In this document: piece after piece, positions 27,277 to 36,721 of the stretch
How the letters are laid out: each line of letters starts with the position of its first letter
Position numbering within the stretch: position 1 is the first letter of the stretch
DNA from: Xanthomonas hortorum pv. pelargonii
GTDB lineage: Bacteria; Pseudomonadota; Gammaproteobacteria; Xanthomonadales; Xanthomonadaceae
Direction: 5' to 3'
Assembly: GCF_024499015.1 (NCBI RefSeq)
Contig: NZ_CP098604.1
Span: 2,852,001 to 2,916,000, forward strand
DNA length: 64,000 nucleotides
Notes under the pieces: generated by a model
The model's input: only the letters and a program-made list of their open reading frames with translations
The model's database searches: none
Told to the model about the DNA's origin: nothing
Made by a program: the position numbers and the translations under genes

Positions 27277-27665
27277 CCGCCGCACCGGTCGTCGACCACG
27301 GCCCGGTAGGCCCGGACCATCCCGAGCATCCGGACCATTATCTGTTCGCGCAGATCCGCGAAGCGGTGGCGGTGCTCGATGCCGAGTTGAACAAACCCAC
27401 CGACGAGGCCAGCGTGCGCATGGCCGCGCGCTTGTTGCCGCTGGCCAAACAGCACGGCTTCGATCAGGTGGACTACGTGGTGCTCAGCCGGCATGTGGGC
27501 GAAGTGGGCGAGAACGTGTTCCTGGTGCGTGGCGAGCTCTCCGACCCCGCGCATCTGCGCGCGCACATCACCACGCACGAAGCGATGGAAACCTCGGTGG
27601 AGGCATCGATGGCGCAACTGGACGAGATCAATCGGCGGCTGATGCTGCGCCTGCCGCCGCGTTGA
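27273..27665 (+). CDS. Stand-alone XVIPCD protein (T4SS secretion-signal domain only)
   Basis: 130 residues made almost entirely of the C-terminal domain found on Xanthomonas T4SS effectors: HPEHPDHYLFAQIREAV, then FDQVDYVVLS and NVFLVRGELSDPAHLRAHI. It aligns with the tails of the effectors at 1-1767 and 58960-60411 in the same motif order but has no N-terminal toxin domain and no adjacent lipoprotein gene. It could be a remnant of an effector, a secreted small protein, or an adaptor/competitor for VirD4 binding. It sits just before purU and may be co-transcribed with it. Confidence 0.75.
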   Translation: MTAAPVVDHGPVGPDHPEHPDHYLFAQIREAVAVLDAELNKPTDEASVRMAARLLPLAKQHGFDQVDYVVLSRHVGEVGENVFLVRGELSDPAHLRAHITTHEAMETSVEASMAQLDEINRRLMLRLPPR

Positions 27666-27733
27666 GTCGGATGGAAAAGTTACGGGCGCAAGCACCGCGC
27701 CCGCAGCTGCGCGCATTGGCTATCATTGTGTAG

Positions 27734-28585
27734 ATGCGCTCCGACTACATCCTTACCCTGTCCTGTCCCGACCGTACCGGCATCGTCTATCGCGTGACCG
27801 GGCTATTGTTCGATCTGGCCTGCAACATTCTCGACGCACAGCAGTTCGGCGACGACGAAAGCGGCCGCTTCTTTCTGCGCGTGCACTTCAACAAGCCGCA
27901 GGCCACCGAGATCGCCGGTCTGGAGCGGCGCTTCGCGCTGCTGGCCGACGAGTTCCAGATGCAGTGGCAATTGCACGACGCGCGTCGTCGTGCGCGCTTG
28001 CTGGTGCTGGTGAGCAAGCAGGGGCATTGCCTCAACGATCTGCTGTTCCGCATGCATAGCCGGCAACTGCCGGTGGACATCGCCGCGGTGGTCTCCAACC
28101 ACGCCGACTTCGCGCCGCTGGCGGCCTCCTACGGCATTGCCTTCCACCATCTGCCGGTAACGGCAGACACGCGCGCTGCACAGGAAGCGCAGCTGCTCGC
28201 ACTGGTCGAGACCTTGCAGATCGATCTGGTGGTGTTGGCGCGCTACATGCAGATTCTTTCGCCGGAACTGTGCCGCGCATTGGCTGGGCGCGCGATCAAT
28301 ATCCATCACAGCTTTTTGCCCAGCTTCAAGGGCGCGCAGCCGTACCACCAGGCGCACGCGCGCGGGGTCAAGATCATCGGCGCCACCGCGCATTACGTCA
28401 CCGAAGACCTGGACGAAGGCCCGATCATCGAACAGGACGTGGCGCGCGTGGATCACGCGATGACGCCGCGCGATCTGGTGCGGCTGGGCAGCGATACCGA
28501 ATCGCTGGTACTTGCGCGTGCGGTGCGCCGTCATGTCGAACATCGCGTGGTGCTCAATGGCCATCGCACGGTGGTGTTTCGCTAG
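27734..28585 (+). CDS. purU: Formyltetrahydrofolate deformylase
   Basis: 283 residues. N-terminal ACT domain (YILTLSCPDRTGIVYRV, residues 4-85) and a C-terminal formyltransferase fold with NIHHSFLPSFKGAQPYHQA (about 193) and ITGATAHY-like IIGATAHYVTEDLDEGPI (about 217). It hydrolyses 10-formyl-THF to formate and THF, feeding formate-dependent purine synthesis and keeping the one-carbon pool balanced. Follows the XVIPCD gene by 68 bases. Confidence 0.93.
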   Translation: MRSDYILTLSCPDRTGIVYRVTGLLFDLACNILDAQQFGDDESGRFFLRVHFNKPQATEIAGLERRFALLADEFQMQWQLHDARRRARLLVLVSKQGHCLNDLLFRMHSRQLPVDIAAVVSNHADFAPLAASYGIAFHHLPVTADTRAAQEAQLLALVETLQIDLVVLARYMQILSPELCRALAGRAINIHHSFLPSFKGAQPYHQAHARGVKIIGATAHYVTEDLDEGPIIEQDVARVDHAMTPRDLVRLGSDTESLVLARAVRRHVEHRVVLNGHRTVVFR

Positions 28586-28728
28586 CGGTTCACGCGTCGC
28601 ATCCCATCGGCCAGGGACGATTGCAGCAAGCGTGGTGGAGCAGTGGTCATGCCACGTTTCAACCAGCGAGCACCGGCTTGGCGACCCCGTTGCCGTTTCT
28701 GTTCGCCGCTCCTATTGGAATTGTTTGC

Positions 28729-29868
28729 ATGTCGCTTGCACCTATCTCCAGCGTTCGCGCGCAACAACACGCCACGCGCGCGGCGTTCTTCATTCCCGGC
28801 TTTGCTGCGGCCATCTGGGCGGTGCTGGTGCCGTTCGCAAAGGCCAGAACCGGCGTGGACGATGGCGCGCTCGGGTTGATCCTGCTGTGCCTGGGCGCAG
28901 GCTCGTTCCTGGCGATGCCGTTGGCCGGCGCCCTGTCGGCGCGCTTCGGCTTTCGCACGGTGATGGCGGTGACGGCTGCATTGATCTGCATCAGCCTGCC
29001 GTTTCTGGCCGTTGTCGCCAACCCGTGGATGCTGGGCGCGGTGCTGTTCGTGTTCGGCGCCGGCGTGGGCGCGATGGATTGCGCGATGAACATGCAGGCG
29101 GTGGTGGTCGAACGCGATGCCGGGCGCGCGATGATGTCCGGATTCCATGCGTTTTTCAGCATCGGCGGCTTTGTCGGTGCCGGTGCGATGACGCTGCTGT
29201 TGTCGGCGCGCATTGGTCCGCTGAGCGCTGCGATCGCCGGTGTGATTGCCATGCTGCTTGTCGGTGCACTGTCCGTTCGGCATTGGCGTGCCGAGCGCAT
29301 CTCCCAGCAGGGGCCGTTGCTCGCGTTACCCAAGGGTATCCTGCTGTTTATCGGCATTCTGGCGTTTGTGGTGTTTCTGGCCGAGGGCACCATTCTGGAC
29401 TGGAGCTCGGTGTTCCTGGCCGATGTGCACCAGGTCAACCCGAGCACCGCCGGCCTGGGCTATGTGGCGTTTGCACTGACCATGACGGTGACCCGTCTGT
29501 TGGGCGACTCGGTGGTGGAGCGGCTGGGGCGCATCCGTTCGATCGTGATTGGCGCGCTGCTGGCCAGCGCGGGGTTTTTGGTGCTCACGCTGGTGAGCCC
29601 GTGGCAGGCCTCGTTGGCCGGTTACGTGTTGGTGGGGCTGGGGTGCGCCAATATCGTGCCGGCCCTGTTCTCGCTGGCCGGCAACCAGACGCACATGCCG
29701 GAGAGCATCGCCATCACTGCAGTCACCACATTGGGCTACGCCGGCATTCTGGCCGGGCCGGCATTGATCGGCTTCGCCGCCCACGGCATCGGCCTGGTCG
29801 GTGCCTTGATCGGCGTTGCGGTGTTGATGGTGGGCGTGGCGGTGTCGACGCGGTGGTTGAAGGTGTGA
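28729..29868 (+). CDS. MFS transporter (YbjJ/DHA-like)
   Basis: 379 residues, about 12 hydrophobic segments. MSGFHAFFSIGGFVGAG (about 138) and ALSARFGFRTVM (loop 2-3) match the small YbjJ-type MFS subfamily of unknown substrate. Start at 28729 is the first ATG that gives the polar N-terminus of the family; the preceding in-frame sequence overlaps purU. Converges with baeR. Confidence 0.8.
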   Translation: MSLAPISSVRAQQHATRAAFFIPGFAAAIWAVLVPFAKARTGVDDGALGLILLCLGAGSFLAMPLAGALSARFGFRTVMAVTAALICISLPFLAVVANPWMLGAVLFVFGAGVGAMDCAMNMQAVVVERDAGRAMMSGFHAFFSIGGFVGAGAMTLLLSARIGPLSAAIAGVIAMLLVGALSVRHWRAERISQQGPLLALPKGILLFIGILAFVVFLAEGTILDWSSVFLADVHQVNPSTAGLGYVAFALTMTVTRLLGDSVVERLGRIRSIVIGALLASAGFLVLTLVSPWQASLAGYVLVGLGCANIVPALFSLAGNQTHMPESIAITAVTTLGYAGILAGPALIGFAAHGIGLVGALIGVAVLMVGVAVSTRWLKV

Positions 29869-29913
29869 GTGTTGGGCGTCATCCGCCTGTCGTCGGTGGG
29901 TTATCGGTAAAGC

Positions 29914-29937
29914 GTCGCGCGCGGGCGCGCTCCTACC
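29914..29937. repeat. Single arm of the REPIN-type repeat
   Basis: CGTCGCGCGCGGGCGCGCTCCTAC-like arm matching one arm of the elements at 6956-7023 and 15333-15400; the partner arm is absent. Between the MFS gene and baeR. Confidence 0.6.
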
Positions 29938-29953
29938 AAGGGCGGAGCGGGGA

Positions 29954-30655
29954 TTACGCCTCGGTGGGTAAATATTCGAAGCGGTAGCCCACGCCGTACA
30001 CCGAGCGCACCCACTCTTCGCCGCCCACATCGGCCAGTTTGCGGCGCAGGTTCTTGATGTGGCTGTCCACGGTGCGGTCGGTGACGATGCGGTGGTCCAC
30101 ATACACGCGGTCCATCAGCTGTTCGCGCGAATACACGCGGCCCGGCGATGCGGAGAGCGTACGCAGCAGGCGAAATTCGACCTGCGTGAGATCCAGGTCG
30201 CGTCCGGCCACGCTGGCCCGGCAGGCGGCGTCATCGATGACCAGGCCGTGCGTCGGCTCGCTGTTGGGGTCATGCCGTTGCCGGCGCAGCACCGCGCGTA
30301 CGCGCGCGATCACCTCGCGCGGGCTGAAGGGTTTGCAGATGTAATCGTCGGCGCCGATCTCCAAGCCGAGCAGGCGGTCGATCTCTTCGGCGCGCGCAGT
30401 CACCATGATCACCGGTACCGCGCTGAGGCTGCGCAGTTCGCGGCAGATGTCCAGGCCATCGCGATTTGGCAGCATCAGATCCAGCAACAGCAGATCCGGC
30501 GACTGCGCACGGAACGCCGCGATCGCCTGCGCGCCATCGGCTACCCAATGATGCGAATAGCCGGCCGCGTGCAGATACTCGCCCAGCACCGCGGCCAGTC
30601 GCGGTTCGTCTTCGATGATGAGCACATGTGCGGCCGGTGCGGTCTGGGTGTCCAT
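29954..30655 (-). CDS. baeR: BaeR-type response regulator
   Basis: 233 residues, OmpR family. Receiver: IIEDEP (acidic pocket), phospho-acceptor Asp in LLLDLMLPNRDGL (about 58), MVTARAEEIDRLLGLEIGAD and DYICKPFSPREV, closely like E. coli BaeR. C-terminal winged helix ends RSVYGVGYRFEYL. Its start shares a base with the kinase stop, so kinase and regulator are coupled. Divergent from the RND efflux operon, as smeSR is from smeABC in Stenotrophomonas, so it likely controls that pump. Confidence 0.92.
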   Translation of the reverse strand: MDTQTAPAAHVLIIEDEPRLAAVLGEYLHAAGYSHHWVADGAQAIAAFRAQSPDLLLLDLMLPNRDGLDICRELRSLSAVPVIMVTARAEEIDRLLGLEIGADDYICKPFSPREVIARVRAVLRRQRHDPNSEPTHGLVIDDAACRASVAGRDLDLTQVEFRLLRTLSASPGRVYSREQLMDRVYVDHRIVTDRTVDSHIKNLRRKLADVGGEEWVRSVYGVGYRFEYLPTEA

Positions 30656-32034
30656 TACGCCTCCAATGCCGGCAGCTGCAGCGTTACGCGCAGGCCGCCC
30701 AACGGTGAGGCGGTCGCGTGGATCTCGCCATCGTGCGCGCCGACGATATTGCGGCAGATCGCCAGACCCAGCCCGCTGCCACCGCTGGCGCGATTGCGTG
30801 ACCCTTCCACGCGATAGAAGCGCTCGAACAGGCGATCCAGCTTGTCTGCCGGCACACCGGGCGCGCTGTCTTCCACCACGATGTCCACTGCATGTCCGCG
30901 TCGTGCGCAGTGCACAACGAGTTGGCCGCCGGCATCGGTATAGCGCAACGAATTTTCCAGCAGATTGGAGAGCAACTGCTGCAGGCGGCGCTCATCGCCG
31001 TTGACATGCAGCGGCGCATCGATGCCGTCGGCGCGTAGCGTGAGCCCGGCTGCAGCGATGCGCGTCTGCATGCCGGCCAGTGTGGATTGCAACACCACAC
31101 TCAGATCGATTGGCGCGCGCCGATACGCCAACGCGCCCACATCGGTCAGCGAGAGGTCGTAGAGATCTTCGATCAGCTTGCCGAGCTGGCCGACCTCCTG
31201 ATGCAACGAGCTCAGCGACTCACGCGTCATCGGCCGGATACCGTCCTGCAGCGCTTCCAGTTCGGCGCGCAGTATCGCCAGTGGCGTGCGCAGTTCGTGC
31301 GAGACATCGGCCATGAAATCGCGGCGCGCGCGCTCGTTGTTGTCCAGTGCCTGCGCCAGCCGGTTGAAGTCGCGCGCGAGCTGGTCGAGTTCATCGCGCA
31401 TGCCCGCGTCCAATCGCGTGCCGTAGTCGCCGGCGGCCAGGCGATGGGTTGCCACGGTCAAACCACGCAGGCGGCGCAGCAAGGTGCGCGACAACAACCA
31501 CCCAAACAGCGCAGCGACACCGATCGATGCCGCGCCCACTGTCCACCACACACGTTGCTGGGCTTGAAAGAAGCGTGCGTCGTTGGCGGTCAGCACCTTC
31601 TCGAACGGCAGCATGCCCATCCAGCCCACCGTCTGCCCGCGCACCACGACCGGGCGCAGCGTGTCGGTGCGGCTGACATCGGGGTTGCCGATGATCACGC
31701 GGTAATCGCGATCCAGCAGCGCGAAGCGAAACACCGCGCCGGTCTGATCGGAGATCGGCGGCGCGCGCGGTGGCAGATTCTGCGCCAGCTCCGGGCGCAT
31801 CAGCACGAACCAGGCATCGGGATTGTCGCGGATGAAGTTCCAGTCGCCATGCTTGGCGTAATCGGCCTGCACGCGCGGCAACACTTCCATCATCCGCTCG
31901 ATGCCTTGCTCGCTGAGATAGTCGAGAAACTGCTTTCTGAGCAACAGCTGCCCGGCCAGACCATTGATCAGCAGCACTGCGATGCACGCGCTCAGGATGG
32001 CGAGAAAGAGTTTGGCGGTGATTCCGAGTTTCAT
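30655..32034 (-). CDS. baeS: BaeS-type sensor histidine kinase
   Basis: 459 residues. Transmembrane helix near residue 8-30, periplasmic sensor to about 165, second helix about 168-190, HAMP, then the phospho-acceptor His in DVSHELRTPLAIL and the ATP-binding N, G1, G2 boxes (LLENSLRYTD, VEDSAPGVP, GGSGLGLAIC). Start at 32034 gives the membrane anchor MKLGITAKLFLAIL. Partner of the BaeR gene that follows. Confidence 0.92.
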   Translation of the reverse strand: MKLGITAKLFLAILSACIAVLLINGLAGQLLLRKQFLDYLSEQGIERMMEVLPRVQADYAKHGDWNFIRDNPDAWFVLMRPELAQNLPPRAPPISDQTGAVFRFALLDRDYRVIIGNPDVSRTDTLRPVVVRGQTVGWMGMLPFEKVLTANDARFFQAQQRVWWTVGAASIGVAALFGWLLSRTLLRRLRGLTVATHRLAAGDYGTRLDAGMRDELDQLARDFNRLAQALDNNERARRDFMADVSHELRTPLAILRAELEALQDGIRPMTRESLSSLHQEVGQLGKLIEDLYDLSLTDVGALAYRRAPIDLSVVLQSTLAGMQTRIAAAGLTLRADGIDAPLHVNGDERRLQQLLSNLLENSLRYTDAGGQLVVHCARRGHAVDIVVEDSAPGVPADKLDRLFERFYRVEGSRNRASGGSGLGLAICRNIVGAHDGEIHATASPLGGLRVTLQLPALEA

Positions 32035-32284
32035 CGACGTTGGGAAAACCTTGTTGCGAATGAGGTCACGCACGTTCGCTTGCTGAAATGACTGCCTGCA
32101 TTGAATGGCGACTGCAGCAGCGTCGACTGCAGACGCCAAGTGCGCTGCCTGTCTTGCACACCCGTATTGGGACTTCATTAAACCCCGAAAGCAAGCGCCT
32201 GCTGTCTGTCAACGCAAATCTTCAAATTTGCTCCATATTCGCAGCGTAGCGTGCGCATCCTCCGATCATTCCCGAGTGCGCCGC

Positions 32285-33562
32285 ATGCGTTCCGTCGCTT
32301 CTTCCCGTTCTGCCGTGGTACCGCGCCAATGGCTGCTGGCCGCCATGATCACCGCCGCGCTGGCGGCCTGTTCGCCTGCGCAAGCGCCGCAGCAGCGGCA
32401 AGTGGAAGTGGGCGTGCAACGCGTGGACGTGCAGCGCCTGGCGCTGGACCAGACCCTGCCCGGCCGCACCGTTGCCTATCAAAGCGCGCAGGTGCGCCCG
32501 CAGGTGGGCGGTATCCTGCGCAAGCGGCTGTTTACCGAAGGCGAGCAGGTGCAGGCCGGGCAGGTGCTGTATCAGATCGAACCGGCCGCGTTCCAGGCCG
32601 CGTATGCCTCCGCGCAGGGCGAGCTGGCGCAGGCGCAAGCGGCAGTGCTCTCGGCCAAGCCCAAGGCGCAGCGGTATCAGACGCTGGTCAAGCTGGATGC
32701 TGTGAGTCAGCAGGATGGCGATGATGCGATTGCCACGTTGCGTCAGAACGAGGCCGCGGTGACCGCCGCAAAGGCCGCGTTGCAGTCCGCAAAACTCAAT
32801 CTGGATTTCACCCGCATCACCGCGCCGATCAGCGGCCGTATCGGCACCTCGAGCTTTACCCCGGGCGCACTGGTCACTGCCGACCAGACCGATGTGCTGA
32901 CCACCATCAACCAGCTCGACCCGATCTATGTAGACGTCAGCCAATCCAGCGCGCAGTTGCTGCAGTTGCGCCGCAAGCTCGATGCCGGCCAGGTCAAGGC
33001 GGTGGACGGCAAGGCCGAGGTCAAGCTGCTGCTGGAAGACGGCAGCGCCTACGCGCGTACCGGCACGCTGGAAGTGGTGGACACCGCGGTGGATGCCACC
33101 ACCGGCACGGTCAAACTGCGTGCGGTGATTCCAAATCCGGACCATCTGCTATTGCCCGGCATGTATGTCAAGGCGGTGCTGTCGATGGCCGTCAACGAGC
33201 AGGCGATCCTGGTGCCGCAGCAGGCCGTCACCCGCAACAGCAAGGGCGAGGCGGTGGCGATGGTGGTCGGTGCCGATGGCAAGGTAGCCCAGCGCGTGCT
33301 CAAGACCGGCGATGCAGTGGGCGACCGCTGGGTGGTCAGTGAAGGATTGTCTGCAGGCGAGAGCGTGATCGTGCAGGGCCTGCAGAAAATTCAGGTCGGC
33401 ATGCCGGTGAAGACGCGCGAAGTAAAGGCCGCTGCGGCCACGCCAGCTGCAGCGGCACCGGTTGCACCCACAACGGTGACGCCGAGTGCACCCGCCGCAA
33501 CTACGCCCAATGCCAAGCCAACGCCCGCAGCGCCGGCCAGCGCCACGCCCAAGGCCGACTGA
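32285..33562 (+). CDS. RND efflux periplasmic adaptor lipoprotein (SmeA/MexA/AcrA family)
   Basis: 425 residues. Signal with LAACS lipobox near residue 29; lipoyl halves VRPQVGGILRKRLFTEGEQV and LDFTRITAPISGRIG flank the alpha hairpin (residues about 95-165); beta-barrel to about 330. The C-terminal 50 residues are an Ala/Pro/Thr-rich low-complexity tail. The adaptor links the inner-membrane pump to the outer-membrane channel. The 250-base gap to baeS holds the divergent promoters; no clear BaeR box was fixed. Confidence 0.92.
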   Translation: MRSVASSRSAVVPRQWLLAAMITAALAACSPAQAPQQRQVEVGVQRVDVQRLALDQTLPGRTVAYQSAQVRPQVGGILRKRLFTEGEQVQAGQVLYQIEPAAFQAAYASAQGELAQAQAAVLSAKPKAQRYQTLVKLDAVSQQDGDDAIATLRQNEAAVTAAKAALQSAKLNLDFTRITAPISGRIGTSSFTPGALVTADQTDVLTTINQLDPIYVDVSQSSAQLLQLRRKLDAGQVKAVDGKAEVKLLLEDGSAYARTGTLEVVDTAVDATTGTVKLRAVIPNPDHLLLPGMYVKAVLSMAVNEQAILVPQQAVTRNSKGEAVAMVVGADGKVAQRVLKTGDAVGDRWVVSEGLSAGESVIVQGLQKIQVGMPVKTREVKAAAATPAAAAPVAPTTVTPSAPAATTPNAKPTPAAPASATPKAD

Positions 33563-33571
33563 GGAACTCTT

Positions 33572-36500
33572 ATGGCTCGTTTCTTTATCGACCGCCCCAT
33601 CTTCGCGTGGGTCATCGCCATCGTCATCACGCTGGCCGGCGCGATCTCGATCTTTTCGCTGCCGCTGGAGCAATACCCGGACATCGCACCGCCCTCGGTG
33701 ACGGTCAGCGCCACCTATACCGGCGCCTCTGCAGAGACCGTGCAGAACTCGGTCACGCAGATCCTCGAGCAGCAGATGACCGGTCTGGACAATCTGCTCT
33801 ACATGTCCTCCAGCAGCAGCTCGGCGGGCACCGCGCAACTCACGCTCACCTTCGACTCCGGCACCGACCCGGATACCGCGCAGGTGCAGGTGCAAAACAA
33901 GGTGTCGCAAGGCGAGGCGTTGCTGCCCGACGAGGTCAAGACCAACGGCATCACCGTGACCAAGTCGGCCAGCGGCAGCATGTTCATGGTGCTGGCCTTC
34001 ACCTCCGAAGACGGCAGCATGGACAGCACCGACATCGGCGACTACATGGTGTCCACGTTGCAGGACCCGATCAGCCGCCTCAATGGCATCGGCAGCGTCA
34101 ACGTGTTCGGCGCCGAATACGCGATGCGGGTGTGGCTGGATCCTGAAAAACTGCACACCTACGCGTTGATGCCATCGGATGTGAGCACGGCCATCGCCGC
34201 ACAGAATGCCGATGTGTCCTCCGGCGCGCTGGGCGCATTGCCGGCGCTGCAAGGCCAGCAGTTGAACGCCACGGTAACCTCGCGCAGCAAGCTGCGCACG
34301 CCGGCGCAGTTCGAGAACATCGTGCTCAAGTCCGATGCCAGCGGCGCCACCGTGTACCTGCGCGATGTCGCGCGGGTGGAGCTGGGTTCGGAATCCTACG
34401 GTTCCAGTTCCAAGTTCAACGGCAAGGCCGCTTCGGGCATGGGCCTGCAGCTGGCGACCGGCGCCAATGCGCTGGACGCCGCCAAACTGGTGGAAGCCAA
34501 GCTCGACGCGCTCAAGCCGTACTTCCCGGCCGGGCTGAAATACGAGGTCGCCTACGACACCACACCGTTCGTGCGCATCTCCATCGAGGAAGTGGTCAAG
34601 ACCCTGATCGAAGCGATCGTGCTGGTGGTCGTGGTGATGTATCTGTTTTTGCAGAACTGGCGCGCCACGCTGGTGCCGGTGATCGCGGTGCCGGTGGTGT
34701 TAATGGGCACCTTCGGCGTGTTGTCGCTGCTGGGCTTTTCGATCAACACGCTGACCATGTTCGCGATGGTGCTGGCGATCGGCTTGTTGGTCGACGATGC
34801 CATCGTGGTGGTGGAAAACGTCGAGCGGCTGATGGCCGAGCAAGGCATGTCGCCGCGCGAAGCCACGCATACCTCGATGGGCCAGATCACCGGCGCGCTG
34901 GTTGGTATCGCGCTGGTGCTCACGGCGGTGTTTCTGCCGATGGCCTTCTTCGGCGGTGCTACCGGCGAGATCTATCGGCAGTTCTCGGTGACGATTGCCG
35001 CGGCGATGATCCTGTCGTTGGTAGTCGCACTGACCTTGAGCCCTGCGCTATGTGCCACCTTGCTCAAGCCCATCGACAAGGGCGGCCATGTCTCGCGCAA
35101 GGGCGTGCTGGGCAGGTTCTTCACCTGGTTCAACACACGCTTCGATCGCGGCACCGAGAGTTACGGGCGCGGTGTGGAGCGCATCGTCAGCCATCGCAAG
35201 CTGGGCTCGCTGATCTATGTGGTGCTGCTGGTGCTGCTGGGCCTGCTGTTTTGGCGCCTGCCCAGCGCGTTCCTGCCAGAGGAAGACCAGGGCATGCTGA
35301 TGGTGATGTTCAGCGCACCGGCCGGCGCCACCCAGCAACGCACCCAGCAGTCGATCGACCAGGCCACCCAGTTCATCCTCAAGCAACCGGAAGTGCAGGG
35401 CATCATGACCATCTCCGGCTTCAGCCTGGCCGGTAGCAGCCAGAACTCGGGCATGGGCTTTATCCGTCTGAAGGACTGGGCCGACCGCGACGGCTCGGCG
35501 CAGGAAGTGGCGCAACGCATCACCGGCGCGATGATGATGACGCTGCCGGATGCGCAGGTGTTTGCGTTGACGCCACCGGCCATCAACGGGCTGGGCACCA
35601 GCTCCGGTTTCACCCTGCAGTTGCAGGATGCCGCCGGCAACGGCCACGAGGCTTTGGTGGAAGCACGCAAGCAATTGCTGCAGCTGGCCAACGGCAATCA
35701 GAACCTGAGTGCAGTGCGCTTCAACGGGCTGGACGATGCGCCCACCTACCGCGTGCAGATCGACGATGCCAAGGCCGGTGCGTTGGGCGTGGCCGCCGCC
35801 GACATCAACACCACCTTGTCCACGGTGATGGGCGGGCGTTACGTCAACGACTTCCTCAACAACAACCGGGTCAAGCGTGTGTACGTGCAGGGCGAAGCAT
35901 CCGCACGCATGTTGCCCAGCGATATCGACCGCTGGTACGTGCGCAACAGCGATGCCGCCATGGTGCCGTTCTCGGCGTTCGCCAGCAGTGCGTGGGCCTA
36001 CGCACCGCAGGTGCTGACGCGCTTCAATGGCAGTGAATCGATGGAAATCACCGGCAGTGCTGCACCGGGCATCAGCTCGGGCGATGCGATGACGGCGGTG
36101 GCCGGCGAGGTCGATGGCATGGGCAAGGGCGTGGGCTACGCCTGGTCGGGCATGTCGTATCAGGAGCAGGCCGCCGGCACCCAGACCTGGATGTTGTATG
36201 CGGTATCCCTGGTGTTCGTGTTCCTGTGCCTGGCCGCGTTGTACGAGAGTTGGTCGATCCCGATCTCGGTGATGCTGGCGGTGCCGGTAGGCATCGTCGG
36301 CGCGCTGCTGGCGACCTGGATGCGCGATTTGTCCAACGACATCTACTTCCAGGTGGGCTTGCTGGCGACGATGGGCCTGGCCGCCAAGAACGGCATCCTG
36401 ATCGTGGAATTTGCCAAGGAACTGGAAGAAAAAGGCCAGCCGTTGATCGAAGCCACCTTGCATGCCGCACGCATGCGCTTGCGGCCGATCCTGATGACCT

Positions 36501-36721
36501 CGTTGGCCTTCATGCTCGGCGTGCTGCCGATGGTGATCAGCAGCGGCGCCGGCTCCGGTGGGCGTCATTCGCTGGGTACCGGCGTGCTCGGCGGCACCCT
36601 GGCCTCCACGGTGCTGGGCATCTTCTTCGTGCCGCTGTTCTACGTGATGGTGCGCAGCCTGTTTCCGGGTAAAGCCGCCGATCACTCCACCGTCGTCCGT
36701 ACGTCCGAGGTGACTCCGTGA
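33572..36721 (+). CDS. RND multidrug efflux transporter (SmeB/MexB/AcrB family)
   Basis: 1049 residues, the full length of the HAE1 family. MARFFIDRPIFAWVIAIVI at the N-terminus, the proton-relay aspartates in GLLVDDAIVVVENVER (about 405) and 12 membrane segments with two large periplasmic loops. Drug/proton antiporter of the inner membrane. Nine bases after the adaptor gene; its stop overlaps the outer-membrane gene start. Confidence 0.95.
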   Translation: MARFFIDRPIFAWVIAIVITLAGAISIFSLPLEQYPDIAPPSVTVSATYTGASAETVQNSVTQILEQQMTGLDNLLYMSSSSSSAGTAQLTLTFDSGTDPDTAQVQVQNKVSQGEALLPDEVKTNGITVTKSASGSMFMVLAFTSEDGSMDSTDIGDYMVSTLQDPISRLNGIGSVNVFGAEYAMRVWLDPEKLHTYALMPSDVSTAIAAQNADVSSGALGALPALQGQQLNATVTSRSKLRTPAQFENIVLKSDASGATVYLRDVARVELGSESYGSSSKFNGKAASGMGLQLATGANALDAAKLVEAKLDALKPYFPAGLKYEVAYDTTPFVRISIEEVVKTLIEAIVLVVVVMYLFLQNWRATLVPVIAVPVVLMGTFGVLSLLGFSINTLTMFAMVLAIGLLVDDAIVVVENVERLMAEQGMSPREATHTSMGQITGALVGIALVLTAVFLPMAFFGGATGEIYRQFSVTIAAAMILSLVVALTLSPALCATLLKPIDKGGHVSRKGVLGRFFTWFNTRFDRGTESYGRGVERIVSHRKLGSLIYVVLLVLLGLLFWRLPSAFLPEEDQGMLMVMFSAPAGATQQRTQQSIDQATQFILKQPEVQGIMTISGFSLAGSSQNSGMGFIRLKDWADRDGSAQEVAQRITGAMMMTLPDAQVFALTPPAINGLGTSSGFTLQLQDAAGNGHEALVEARKQLLQLANGNQNLSAVRFNGLDDAPTYRVQIDDAKAGALGVAAADINTTLSTVMGGRYVNDFLNNNRVKRVYVQGEASARMLPSDIDRWYVRNSDAAMVPFSAFASSAWAYAPQVLTRFNGSESMEITGSAAPGISSGDAMTAVAGEVDGMGKGVGYAWSGMSYQEQAAGTQTWMLYAVSLVFVFLCLAALYESWSIPISVMLAVPVGIVGALLATWMRDLSNDIYFQVGLLATMGLAAKNGILIVEFAKELEEKGQPLIEATLHAARMRLRPILMTSLAFMLGVLPMVISSGAGSGGRHSLGTGVLGGTLASTVLGIFFVPLFYVMVRSLFPGKAADHSTVVRTSEVTP

